From positions 55,075,834 through 55,139,833 of the forward strand of contig OZ023273.1 of assembly GCA_964007475.1 (NCBI GenBank): a stretch of 64,000 nt of DNA, in the 5' to 3' direction. The translations under genes and the position numbers were made by a program. The notes below the pieces were generated by a model. The model was not told where the DNA came from. It saw only the letters and a list, made by a program, of their open reading frames with translations, and did not search any database. This document shows positions 50,001-64,000 of the stretch, in pieces. This DNA comes from Hybos culiciformis (Eukaryota; Arthropoda; Insecta; Diptera; Hybotidae). Position 1 is the stretch's first letter. Each line of letters starts with the position of its first letter.

Positions 50001-53000
50001 ATATATTTTCTATATCATTTAAACTGCTTTTCAATTATTTATTTTGAAAATATAACTCATCAAAAAGTATAAACGTATACATATATGTTGTATTACATTG
50101 CAAATTTTCTTTGAAAACAATTCACTAGTGACAGTGACAGCTAAAATAAATATTATATGCACATTTTATATAAGCTCTATAGAGTTGAATTTAATATAAG
50201 TAGTAAGTACACATTAATTCCATAATTTTCTTATGGTGGATTAGTTTGAAATAAAATTTACTTTAATAAAGCGTTCATCGTGGTTTCATGTATATGTATG
50301 TATTATATATGTTAAATTTAAAATTGGGCATAGAAACTAAATTGTTCAATACACGTGATTATTATAGGTATTTAAATTTAAAAAAATTCTAGGCTTCTAA
50401 AATATTTTGCTCATTAAAAATTCAAATAGCTATATTTTTCATCAACATTATTACATTTTTTTCTAAGATTTAATCATTTAGATTTAGAGCGATCCGCCTT
50501 TCTTTGTCATTTAGAATCAAATTCAATTTTGTGAAAAAAAAATTGGCAATTAAATTTGTAGATAATTTAAGTACTTCAATTTTTGTCGATACGATGAGTG
50601 AATGTGTTAAAAATCTTTCTTGATGTATCAGCGAAATAGTTTCAAAAAATTCTTGATTAAATAATGAACAAAAAATAAAATAAATGGATGTTAATCTTCA
50701 ATTGCTATGAATTTCGCAATCAAAAATTTTTGGAAGAGACTGAGTATCAAGAACGTCGGAAAAAAACAGTCTCAAAAATATAAAATTTTAATTTTGACAT
50801 ATACTTAAAAAAAAAGCATTAATTTGAACTTATTCGGTGATAAGTCAGTTTTTTCACTCTATTTTGTGATGCCGTGTATTTAGAAAAAAAACATACATAT
50901 AAATTTAAAGTATTTTCATTCATTTCCTTTTTTAGACGATTATATACCTACAGACAGCTATACACTTTGGTGAATTAGTTTGAAAACAGTTTTATAAAAA
51001 ATAAAAAAAAAATCGATTTATAAAGATTTTCAAATTCCAGTAGACATTATCCTTATGCAATAAAATACGATTTTATAATGTAAAATTTTATACCCATTTG
51101 CATTAAAGAGCTCAAATAAATAATGTTGCTGGAAAAGTGTTAGAATAAATTTATCATGAAAATAGTGTTAATTCACCTTTAAAATTGATTTCATAAACGT
51201 ACCTGTGTAAATTTACTTCAAACAAAATTTCCGATTTTCACACTTACTTACATCTTTTAGAACAGCAAGGGCGAATCCATTTATTAAAAGTTAAGCTTTG
51301 AATCCTTATAAAGAATTTAATTATTGAATGTTATAAATTAATTTCATTAATTTAATTTAATTATTTTTGTTTATGTTGTGATACAAATTTTTAGAGTAAG
51401 ATATTGATTGCATAAAAAACATTTTTTCTTATAAATTCTCACCAGGAAACAAATTTGATGAAAAAAAAAATTAAAATAAAAATAAATGATAATAAAATAT
51501 CTAAATTTTTAGTGAAATTTCCTTGGGAGCTTTCCCAGAATTTTATTTGTATTATTATAATTTTTTAATAAAATACACGGCATGAAATGGCTCCTACCAA
51601 AATATAATACAAAACAAATTTATAAAAATCGATTAATTTTATTTATTGCACCTTACTGAATTGAAATTCATAAAAAGAAAAAAAAAAAAAAGAAATCGTA
51701 TATATTTGTGTTTATGGTCAAAAAATATTCTGGGATAATTCATGAAATAAAATTTAAGACAGATGCTTGTGTGTTGGTTTTCGTTATATGCATTGAATAT
51801 TATTTTAATGTCGAGCTGATAATTTTGATTTTCATTTGATGACGTCTGTATATTTTGCATGCTAATTTGATTTTTCACTGGAAAAAGAAAATTTTGTTTT
51901 TTCACATCTGTAGGTAATTATATTATTCGTATATAATAAAATTGAACTTTCAAAAAAAAAAAATATCGTGGAAATCTTTCAAATATACGTCAATTATAGA
52001 ATTTTCATATATACACAATTTCTCTTGCCTGGAATTAACATCAAATAAGGATGGGGGTATAATTTGTTAAATTAAAATGCTGATAACAATTTAACTTTTT
52101 TTTTTTCAAAAACGAGTGTGGGTTCGCAAAAATTGGAAAATTTCAATTATCACAATGTATTAAAAAAAAAAACCTATATTTGGTTCAACGATATAAGGTA
52201 ACTTTTGTAGGCTTCTAACATTTTTCTATATCGGGTTTTTAGCATTTTCGAATAAATTAGAAAACAAATTCTGATAGCAAAATAATAATTCAGCCTCAAA
52301 ATAAAGTCAACCTCAAATTTTGAAGCCTTTCTGTTTCTTATGTGTAAAAAAAATAAAAAATCAATTTAGTTTTTTTAATTATTGGACAATGTGAAAATTA
52401 TTTTTTCGAAGAAATTTTGAAAGACAATGTTATCAAAACCAATATCAACTTAAAATATAGCATTCATATTTTATATAAAAAAAAGTAGAATCAATACTTT
52501 TCTCAAAAAAAAAAAAAAAAAAATTGTACCAACTTTTTAATTTTTAAATTAAAAAGTTTTTTTTCGTGGAGGGGGAAAAAAACGCGCAAAAATTCGCCAA
52601 AAAATATAAATTAATTATTTAAAAATGAAATTAACGCTCTTTTAATTTTATTACAATCAATCAAAAAATCAAGATCTGAAAAAAAGAAAAATAATAATTT
52701 TTTTGTTTTTTTTTAATAAATAATATTTATAAAACCATGTCTTTATTCTTTTATCGCGCTATAATAACTTCAGAATAAAAATATTTACAATTTTTTTTTT
52801 CGGCTGGGGGGTTAAACTTCATTACATCCCTCATAAACTTAAACAACGAAATACACATTTTTTTTGTTTCCCAAGAAATCTTAAATGAATTTTTTATTCT
52901 TTTGAAAAGTTTTTTTTTTTTTTAAGAAAAGGCTTTTCAACTCAATTTTAGTATGTAGTTTATAAAAAATGAAAAAAAAAAATGGGACAAAAATGGAATA

Positions 53001-56000
53001 AAAGATAAAAGTTTTGTCCTACTAAATTTACCTTCTTAGAATGTGTTGGGAAGTTGAGTTTATCACTTTTACTAATTCTATTTTTTATTTGTCTGTAAAA
53101 AGTTTAAAATATATTATCCAAGGACGAATTACGAAAATGAAAACATATTTGGAGAATTAAAAAAAGTTTTTGAGTTTCCCATACTATAATACTATTGCTG
53201 CTGTCCTTCTTCTAATTTCTAACGACATTTTTTCTCTTTCAATAAATGTCCAATTAATTTTAGAACATTTTAATGTATTTATCGTTCTATAAATTTTATT
53301 TACAAAATCAATGCATGAAATCGAAAATATACTAAATATTCGAATTAATTTTGGTTTTCTTAATTTTTTCCATATTTTATGTAAAATTTTTCTATTTGGC
53401 CTGTTTTGAATTATTTTTATTTATATAACCTTTATTTAGTTAGAAAGAAATTATTCGAAAAAAAAAACCTGAACCTAATCCAATAGATTTCTAGAATAAA
53501 TTCAAAAAATGTTCCGAATAAAATTATATAAAATCATCAGCAAAAAAAATAAATAAAAAATATTTGTCATGAATTTAGATTCTGCAAAATTTCTTTTCTT
53601 ATATGCGGTTGGGTTATTCTGATAATGTTTACTGTTGATTTTTTTTCTATGTATATTTAATAGATATATACCTATATATATTTTTTATTTTCTTTAAACA
53701 ATGTTTATTCAGTCGATGTCCTTTTATTATCATAATATTCTTCCCACTCTTCTAACAAGGATTATTATTTTATTTTTTATTTTTTTACTCCAAAACCTAA
53801 CAATTTTATATATTATGTACGTATATATTTTTATTATTTTATATACATGTATATGTACATTACATTTATATATTTATTTTTATTTAAAGTGGGTTGCCGA
53901 CGACAGAGTCATTGTTATTATTATCTTTTTATATGTATAAAAAAAATATCTATATACATAATACAAATAAATTTAAGTGAATGAATTAAAATCGGGTTAA
54001 AAGAACTATCAAAAATTATTATAAAAACAGGTCATTTTTTTTTTATGTATTTCCTTAATATGTATAATAAATTAATATTTTTAATAATTAATTAATGGGT
54101 TTTAAATATTTCTTAGCATTTTTCTTTTTTGTTTTGGGATGAAATGATAATGTTAATATTATTATTCCCAGAACAATTTTCCTTCCTTTTTATTTGGAAA
54201 TTTGAAATTTTTTTATAGTTAAGTACAAAAATATTCAAATCGTCCTTATAATTTTAATTTTTTTTTATAATGAAAGATTTGATTTCATGAAATTTGTTAG
54301 TTTGCGAAGAAAATACAAGAAAAATATATATTTTGGCACAAATAAATTTCCAGTAAATTTTTCTTAATACAATCAGAATCAATCTTCTATAAATTTATAT
54401 TATTATTATTATTATTAATATTGTTATTACATTTGGAAAAAAAAATATGTATATTTCGATTTAGGTAGATGTAATAAAATAATATGTATGCCTAATTATT
54501 TATTTATTTATTTTCTTTGTTTTAAGAATTTTTGCTAACATATTCAAAACAAAATCTATAATCTCATTTAATACGGAATTTTCCCACACATAAAAATTGA
54601 AGAAACCAATTATGTGAAAGAAATGTTTTATTTTTCATACATATTGAATGTCCATATAAATTAATTTTATTTGACGAATTAAATGTTATGGAAATTTTAT
54701 ATTATTCTTAGTAATTTTTTTTTTCTTGGCATTTCATTATTTACTCGTATATATAATTTACTTAATGTCCATTAACCCCTTTGGGGGTATCTCATTAGGT
54801 AATCTTATTTTCATTCAGTCAGATTTCATGATAAAAATTGTATTTATGTTATTTTATTTTTCAGTTTTCTTTATTTCACGAAAAATAAGGCAGCAACAAA
54901 AAAAAAAAAAAGAATGAATATTATATTTTGGTTACTGAACGCCTTTTGGGACTTTTTCTAGGAAAATGTGGTTTCATTTCAATTACTGTCATATGTAGTT
55001 AAATATAATATTTTGAGATCATATTTAAAAAATTTATTTGCGAACGCAATGTAACTAAGAAAATATAAATATGTATAGAAAAAGAATATTGCTTATAAGA
55101 GTATTTAATTTACTTATATAAGGATAAGTATAAGAATATAAAAATAAAATTTTAGTTCAAGATCAATTTTCACTCGAATTTAAACCGCTATAGTTCTTTA
55201 ATTAAGTTACCAAAAAAATAAAAAGAATTTAGAAAAATCCTGAAACATGGAAATTCTTGAAATAACTAAAAAAAAGTATTTTCATTAGAATATCAAATAA
55301 TTTTCTTCTATAATGAAACTATATATACGCTGCTAACTCTATTAGGAACATTTTTCTTTTCTAACTTAATTTAAGTTTGTAAAACTTTTGTCTCTAACAA
55401 TCATAAGTTTTATCTCTAAAATAAAATTTTATTTCTTATTTGTGTTACCTCTGTCAGGTTTAAAAAAATAGAAATGTTAAAATTGAAAATAAACTTTCTT
55501 GGTTTATGTTAAATTAAATAATTGAAATAAAAAATATTTCTATTAATTTTGTAGACAAAAAAAATTCCTTTCTTACCTAGATTTTTCCACAAATATTTAA
55601 ATAGATAGAAATATTCTAAAACCGGAGCACTTACATGAATATATCATCAATAAGTTTGTACCGCATTCATTTTTTTTTTTTGTAAAAATTAATAGAAGTA
55701 AAAAATTCTAGTTTTAATTGAAACTTGATTAAATTTTGTATTATGAAACAAATTATTATTATTATTAATATAAGCAAAAATAATGATAGAAATTTAAAGG
55801 AAAATCTTTGAAACTTCCATTGATTTAATTTGTTAATTCTTATCTTTGAAATATTCACAAAAAAATATATATAATACATCATCAATTTTTAATTTAGTGA
55901 TAATTTAAAACCATTTATCTTTTAATCCCTTTTTTTTGACATTATACATTTTATTACTTTTGGTTCATCAAAATAATACAAAATAAACTGTAATAATTTT

Positions 56001-56490
56001 CTTAATATCCCTTTTAAACGGAAATTCTCAAATGTATACAAAAATTAAGTATAACTATATTTGTTCATTTTTCCTATCTAAAACTTATTTTTTATTTTTT
56101 TGGAAAGGAAAACAACGAAAATATCTTTGATACATCATACTTACTACATAACTATTATTTCTACTACCATTATGAGTTTTGCTTTTCTCTTTAATTATAA
56201 ATATACAGCAATTTTCATATAAACATAGTTCGTAATGTACTTAAAGTTTTAATATTAAGTAACTCAAGTATTTATTACACATGATAAAATTCTTCTCGTG
56301 AACTTTCAACAGAAAACTATTTTTTTATATATATATATATGTATATATATATTGATAATATGTGGGGAAAATGTGTAAATTGAATGCAGCTAACATTTTT
56401 TTTTGTACTTAAAAATTAGGTAATTTAACCAAAATTATTTTAAGAAAGATGTACTAAAACATGATATTGGCAACACTGTTTGTGATTGGT

Positions 56491-56975
56491 CAAGTTTTTT
56501 TTTCTTCCGAGTTTTAATTTTTTTATTTTGATTTAATATTTTTTGTTTTTCATACAAGTTAAAATTTTGAGGAGATTTTCATCATCTGTGGACCGGAAAT
56601 AAAAGAAGATAAGTAATTTCCACTTTTGTACATTCCTGGATGCCTGGAGAACTCCTGAAGCTAAATATACTTACAAGGCCTTAGAATTTGCTACTTAAAA
56701 AATCAGCATCAACACCAGAAAAATAGAAAAGATAAATAAATAAATAGAATTGCAAAAGAAAAAATAGAAAACAATTAAAGAATAATTCTTCCCGCCGCTT
56801 ATCAGTTTTGTTTATATTTTGGATTCAAAAATCAGCTGTTTCCTCAAAGTGCTGAAAAAGAATTATTTTTATGATATTATTCTTATTTATATCTTATTGC
56901 ATATTTTCCGGCTGATTGACTTATACCTTATTATAGATAATATTATAGTGAGTTATATTTTGTTTTTTTTTTAAC
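56491..56975 (+). other. Probable retrotransposon 5' UTR
   Basis: The sequence is less AT-rich than the desert to its left, with GGAACCGG-like patches (GTGGACCGGAAAT, CCTGGATGCCTGGAGAAC) and CCCGCCGCTTATCAG before ORF1. It probably holds the internal promoter. The exact start is not defined. Confidence 0.5.
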
Positions 56976-59017
<2,042 letters not shown>

Positions 59018-59021
<4 letters not shown>

Positions 59022-61897
59022 GGCTTCTAAATGTTTTTTATCAAAATGTGCATGGTCTTAGGACAAAAACAAATTGTTTGTTCACTTCTACATGTAATTC
59101 TGACTATGATATTTTGATATTGACGGAAACTTGGTTAAATAACGATTTTACTGACTCGGAAATGGTTTCTCCGTCATATAATCTATACAGACGCGATCGT
59201 CATCAGGGTAGTGATGCAACTACAGTTGGTGGTGGAATTGCAGTGGCTGTGAAAGGCTGCTTTGATTCTGAGAGAATTTTGATTCCTGCTGATGATTTAG
59301 AAATTTTATGTGTTAAGGTTAAGCTTTACAATTTTTATTTGTATATTTTATCTGTTTATTTACCACCTAAAACAGGTGATGCTAGGAAAAATTTACACCT
59401 TAGCTTGATTAACTCACTTGATTTTTTTAGTGATATTATTTCTGACTCGGATAGAGTTTTGTTTTTGGGAGATTTCAACTTGTCTGCGACTGCTTGGCTC
59501 GTTGATCGTGAATGCGACTGTTTTTATCCTACTTCTTCATGTTCAGTTGAATCCATCTTAACTGATCATTTGTTGTCACTCAATTTTGAACAAAATTCTT
59601 CAATTAAAAATGTGAATGGTAAACAATTAGATCTCGTTTTTTCTATAAATTTGTCTTCTATTTTAATTACTCATTGTGCAGATTCACTGCTGCCGGAGGA
59701 AAACCACCATCCTTCTCTTCTTATTAGTCTAGATATTGATCATTCTTCGAATGAATTAATGCTGGAAAACAATTATTCCTTTAATTTCAGTAAAGCCGAT
59801 TATGTGGGAATGAATAACTCTCTCAGTCTTTTAGATTGGAGTTTTTTACATTCTCAAAACATGGAACAGGCTACTAAAGAATTCTACTCTATTATTTTCA
59901 AATTGTTTATTGAGTACGTACCATTCAAATCTAATCGCATTCGAAATTTCTGCCCGCCGTGGTATACTGATGAGTTGAGATCTCTCAGAAACAAGCGTAA
60001 TATGTTATGGAAAGCATATTGTAGTGATAGGAGTGAATGTACACTTGGTCAATATTTGTATATAAAGGAGGATTTTCGAAGGCTTTCTATTAACTGCCAT
60101 TCCAACTATTTGCTAAATCTGGAAAATAATCTCAAGTTAGATCCAAAACAATTCTGGAACTTTGTTAACTTAAAAAAAGGTTCTTCTTCATATCCAACAA
60201 CTCTTCATTACAATGATGTCAGTAGTGACAATAATTATATTATTGCTAATCTCTTCGCTGATTTCTTCAAATCTTCTTTTGAGGCCGTCCCTACTTCGGG
60301 TTCGCCTCAAGTTGACTCTGTCAACTCATATTCTTTTCTTTCAAATTTTAATTCGTATATATCTAAAACTGAAATCTCCAAACATATTCAGAAATTAAAA
60401 AAATCAAACACAGTAGGACCAGATGGTATTCCTACCGTTTTCTTGATGGAATGTGTGGATAAATTAATTGAACCACTTTATATTCTATTTAATATGTCTA
60501 TTTCTTCATGTTGCTTCCCTAATATTTGGAAAATATCCTATATTATTCCACTTCATAAAAAATCCAATAAAGCACATATTCAGAATTATAGGCCTATCGC
60601 CCGACTATCTTCCTTGCCTAAACTATTTGAGTCAATTATTTCTGACAACCTTCAATTTTTCATCAAGCCTATTATTTCTGATAGACAACATGGTTTCGTT
60701 CGTGGGAAGTCAACTACCACTAACCTTTTAGACTTTACGTCTTTTTGTAATAGTAAATTTCTTTCCGGAAATTATGTCGACTGTATTTTCACAGATTTTT
60801 CGAAAGCCTTTGACAAATTATGCCACAAAACCCTAATTTGTAAATTGGACAAAATGGGTTTTCATTCAGCTTTTGTTAATTGGATTTATGATTACTTATC
60901 TAATCGTTATTATCAGGTTTCTTTTAATAACTTCTTATCAGCACCGTTTTTGGTGAATTGTGGTGTCCCACAAGGTAGCCATCTTGGTCCTATTTTCTTT
61001 ATTTTATTTATAAATGATCTTCCAAATATACTAAAGTCATCCGAAGTTCTTATTTACGCAGATGATGCCAAAATTTTCAAGTCCATATCTTGTTATTCTG
61101 ATTGCATTGACTTGCAAAATGATGTTGAATCATTTAGCAATTGGTGTACCTCAAACAATCTTCATTTAAACGTTAATAAGTGTCACTCAATGTCATTCTT
61201 TAGAAAGAAAAACATTTTTGATTTTCAATACAGTGTTGGATCTTCTTCTTTAACAAGAGAAGTAGAGACCACTGATCTCGGAGTTTTGTTGGATGAAAAG
61301 TTGAATTTTGTTAAACATATCGATTTTGTTACAAGTAAGGCTCTGCGTGTTCTTGGTTTTATCAAGAGGCAATCTAAACAATTCAATGATCCATATGTTA
61401 TGAAACTTTTATATTCTTCTTTTGTTCGACCCACTTTGGAATATTCTTGCCAAGTCTGGAATCCATTCTACGCAGTTCATATCTCTAGATTGGAATCGGT
61501 TCAAAAAAATTTCCTTCGTTTCGCTTTAAGGCGACTCAATTGGCAGGATAATTTAAATTTACCTCCATACACTGACAGACTTCAACTTCTAAATCTCCCA
61601 AGTCTGGAGAATAGAAGAGCTTATTTGTCGTTCAGCTTTATCCATAAAGTCATCGAAGGAAAAACGACAAGTAGCTGTTTAATGTCTAATTTATTTTTCA
61701 ATGTGCCCTCAAGAAGTCTTAGAAATTTTGATGTCATTAGTATTCAATTTTCCAGAACCAATTATGGTCAATATAGCCCACTTAACTCCCTATTCAAAAT
61801 TTATAACCGATATCATTTCCTTCTTCAGTTATACGTTTTCGAAAGTCCTTCTTTTAAAAGTAAATTTTATCATAATTTTTTAATTAATTCGAACTAA
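59018..61897 (+). CDS. Retrotransposon ORF2: apurinic endonuclease and reverse transcriptase
   Basis: This protein nicks the target and copies the element RNA. Counting from TTG at 59018 (959 codons), the endonuclease begins at once: LNVFYQNVHGLRTK, then DILILTETW, GGGIAVAVK, LYILSVYLPP, LGDFNLS, KQLDLVFS and ENHHPSL. The reverse transcriptase runs from about residue 460: KKSNTVGPDGIP, YIIPLHKKSNK, NYRPIARLSSLPKLFE, DRQHGFVRGKSTTTNLL, FTDFSKAFDK, CGVPQGSHLGPIFFILFIND, the catalytic YADD at 680-683 (61055-61066), and WCTSNNLHLNVNKC. A CR1-like C-terminal region follows, and there is no RNase H. The frame is open only from 58985, has no ATG before 59162, and overlaps the ORF1 stop as TTGA. Non-AUG reinitiation or another coupling mechanism is implied. 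No frameshift or stop is seen inside. Confidence 0.93.
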
Positions 61898-62059
61898 GTG
61901 ATACATTATTTAATAGTAAACACTGCTGCTTTGTATATATTCTTACTTCCATTATTAAATTGATTGTATATATATTTAGTTTTTTTATTATAATTAAGTT
62001 GTATTCGCTCGCTTGTATTAAGCATTTGAAATAAATAAATAAATAAATAAATAAATAAA
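61898..62059 (+). other. Retrotransposon 3' UTR and (AAAT)n tail
   Basis: About 130 bases after the ORF2 stop lead to GCATTTGAAATAAATAAA and further tandem AAAT units, ending at AAAC. A short tandem tail rather than plain polyA is typical of CR1/L2-like elements. Confidence 0.85.
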
Positions 62060-63163
62060 CATTAGGCTATTATGGCATTTATGATAATTACCACATTTCA
62101 CTATATCTTTACATATATATGTATAGATTTATGGTAAAACATTTTGAAAATTACTATACCATGTCCTCTATACTTAGTAAAATAAATACAATATCTTTCC
62201 TGAAATACTTATATAAAAACTATAACATTAATTTACAAATTTTTGAAAATTTAATTGAAGTAATTATATTAATGGTAATGTAATGACCCTACGATTGAAT
62301 ATTTCTATAAATTTTAATAATAATAAAAATTAATTTATAAAATTACTTTGCTAGTTTGATCTTTTGAAAAATTAAAATTATGTTATTTTCTTGTCGATTG
62401 TGCTTTGTGAATGACAAAATTATTTCTTGTATGTGCTTCTTTTCTCCTTTTTTGCATTTTCTTGTTCATATGGTGTTGAAGACTAACTAAGAACAAAATT
62501 TCCTTGTATAAGACGGATTTGACCTTTTGGAACCAAATAGTATATTTCCACGAAATTTTACGACCATAGAAACAAGCAACTAGTTCTTTTATTTCGTAAA
62601 TTCTTTCCCATACACTATTTATTATTATTATTATTATTCTTTATATCATTATTCATATAATTCCTAATAATTCATAAAATAGTACAAGGGATAATATCTT
62701 AAACTGCTAGTTAATATTTATACGTATACTATAAAAAAGTTAAGTATTAAGTATTAATATAATATCTAAGCTAAAGGAAAATTATGAAGAAAAACCTTTA
62801 TTTGACCCATACGTACTATTTATTGCAATCAAGTATAAGTTTAATTAGTCAGTGACTTTGTTACAACGTCAAACTATTGGAAATTATTATTTTATAAATG
62901 TTTAACTCGAATGTTAATGTGATCCGATATTATGTTTTTCCGCAATTTTATTTAATCATTTTTAAATTTAACCGAAAAAAACATTATTTTCTTAGTGCTT
63001 ATTTTTTAGTGCACAATTTAGTGTCTTATTTTAATCTAATATATATAAGCAGAACTCTAAATGTGTTTGTGAAGCTTATTTTATATAATATTCATCAACA
63101 CAATGAAAACTTTAATAAGTATTAGATTATTGTATATGAAACTAAATTTGTTATTAATTAAGA

Positions 63164-63249
63164 GTTCTGTATACACAAAAATACATTGACACGAGTCAAT
63201 ACTTATATAAATTGACAAGTGTCAATGTATTTTTGTGTAAATACAGAAC
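63164..63249. repeat. 86-bp near-perfect inverted repeat
   Basis: The arm at 63164-63192 (GTTCTGTATACACAAAAATA, then CATTGACAC) recurs inverted at 63219-63249 with about two differences. The loop is about 26 bases and itself contains AGTCAAT and an inverse ATTGAC. It is either a short palindromic MITE or a hairpin-RNA precursor. Confidence 0.85.
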
Positions 63250-63420
63250 GAGTTGTTTACATATCCAATATACTGTTTTAATGCGTAGGGGAGAGGTAGT
63301 TGCAAAGAGAGAATATTTTTTCTTCTCATTTTTTCTCATTTTTTTTTTGTATTTGGCTGTATTGAAATATTGTGAGAGATATTATGTTTGTTTAGGTATT
63401 ACGTAATATTCAATACCAAA

Positions 63421-63531
63421 CATCTAAATAATTTCATTATTTACGCTGATGCATCTAAATTTTTTCATTATATACGCTGATGCATCTAAATTTTTTCATT
63501 ATTTACGCAGATGCATCTAAATGATTGCATG
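63421..63531. repeat. 31-bp tandem repeat, 3.5 copies
   Basis: Units start CATCTAAAT and end TTACGCTGATG at 63421, 63452 and 63483, with a partial fourth from 63514. Copies differ at only a few positions. Confidence 0.9.
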
Positions 63532-64000
63532 TGTATTGACGCATTTAATACTCCATTTATCTAAATTCTATAGCACTTAATACAACATAACGATCCCCAA
63601 CGCATTAAAATATTTTATACTATTTTCAAAATCAATTTTATTGCGAATCAAAATTACCCAAAAAAAAAGTTTTTCCGTGGCGGTGGTAACGAGTCAATTA
63701 AAATTTTAAACAAAATTTCGTACGATGATCATAGAAAGTTGTATATATAAAGTTTGATTTAAAAATGTCGCATTAATTAGAAAACTTTTTATATGCAACA
63801 CAAAATAATATATAGTAGATAATTTATACACATCTGTACAATATAATAATAAAAAACTTTTCTCTTTGAAATCCAAAACTATAAAAAAAAACAAATTTAT
63901 AACAATTTGGAAAATTTTATGTTTGTAAATTCATTATGATTTTTATATATTATAATGTATGTAACAAGTTGAAATTTATATTTTTTTAAAAATCTTAACT

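Larger units (their letters stand above)
28346..56490. other. Gene-poor AT-rich region
   Basis: Over 28 kb with no open frame that looks like coding on either strand. Frames of 60 to 103 codons here are made of Phe, Ile, Asn, Lys and Tyr runs from homopolymers. Small tandem duplications are listed separately. A weak coding-like patch sits near 44700-44815. Distant enhancers or non-coding RNAs could be here, but nothing in the sequence alone shows them. Confidence 0.6.
62060..64000. other. AT-rich right flank
   Basis: No gene was recognised. It contains a near-perfect hairpin at 63164-63249 and a 31-bp tandem repeat at 63421-63531. The short open frames are low in complexity. Confidence 0.6.

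Noticed and set aside
51639..51905. 88-codon minus-strand frame
   Set aside because: Somewhat less repetitive than others, but it ends in a Phe run and has no recognisable motif or context. Chance cannot be excluded.

Overview
This is about 64 kb of extremely AT-rich (roughly four fifths A+T by eye) eukaryotic nuclear DNA, almost certainly from an insect. The reasons are short exons with GT...AG splice sites, a distal antenna-type pipsqueak-domain gene (an insect family), a POMT2 gene in 13 exons, the start of a ciliary DRC7 gene, and an intact insect-type non-LTR retrotransposon. I cannot fix the order or species. No bacterial features are present.

Layout. (1) 1-2849: AT-rich upstream DNA with microsatellites. 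(2) 2982-5180 (+): a distal antenna (dan)-like transcriptional regulator. Its main reading frame stops at a single UAG (4773-4775) and then stays open in the same frame for 134 more codons. An 18-nt perfect palindrome begins five bases after the stop, so this is a strong stop-codon-readthrough candidate. (3) 9394-8008 (-): the first three exons of a dynein regulatory complex subunit 7 (DRC7/lost boys) gene. Later exons are not visible, so the gene either continues past the left edge, with dan nested antisense in its intron, or is a fragment. (4) 9395-11580: region between the head-to-head DRC7 and POMT2 genes, carrying a MITE. (5) 11581-28345 (+): a complete POMT2 (protein O-mannosyltransferase 2, Drosophila twisted) gene. 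I traced 13 exons that join in phase to 719 codons plus stop. Its introns host two long fold-back repeats, a 120-bp tandem repeat and smaller repeats. (6) 28346-56500: about 28 kb in which I find no gene, with one exact 120-bp tandem duplication. (7) About 56500-62059 (+): a non-LTR retrotransposon of the CR1/Jockey type. Its ORF1 has a PHD-type zinc finger, very long polyQ and polyN tracts and a C-terminal domain. Its ORF2 has an apurinic endonuclease and a reverse transcriptase with YADD. The element ends in (AAAT)n. (8) 62060-64000: AT-rich flank with an 86-bp near-perfect hairpin and a 31-bp tandem repeat.

The host genes are not an operon and act separately: Dan in nuclear transcription control, DRC7 in the flagellar axoneme, POMT2 in the ER membrane. 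The most unusual things are the likely dan readthrough extension and the Q/N-rich ORF1 of the apparently intact retrotransposon, whose ORF2 overlaps ORF1 by four bases and has no AUG ahead of its endonuclease.
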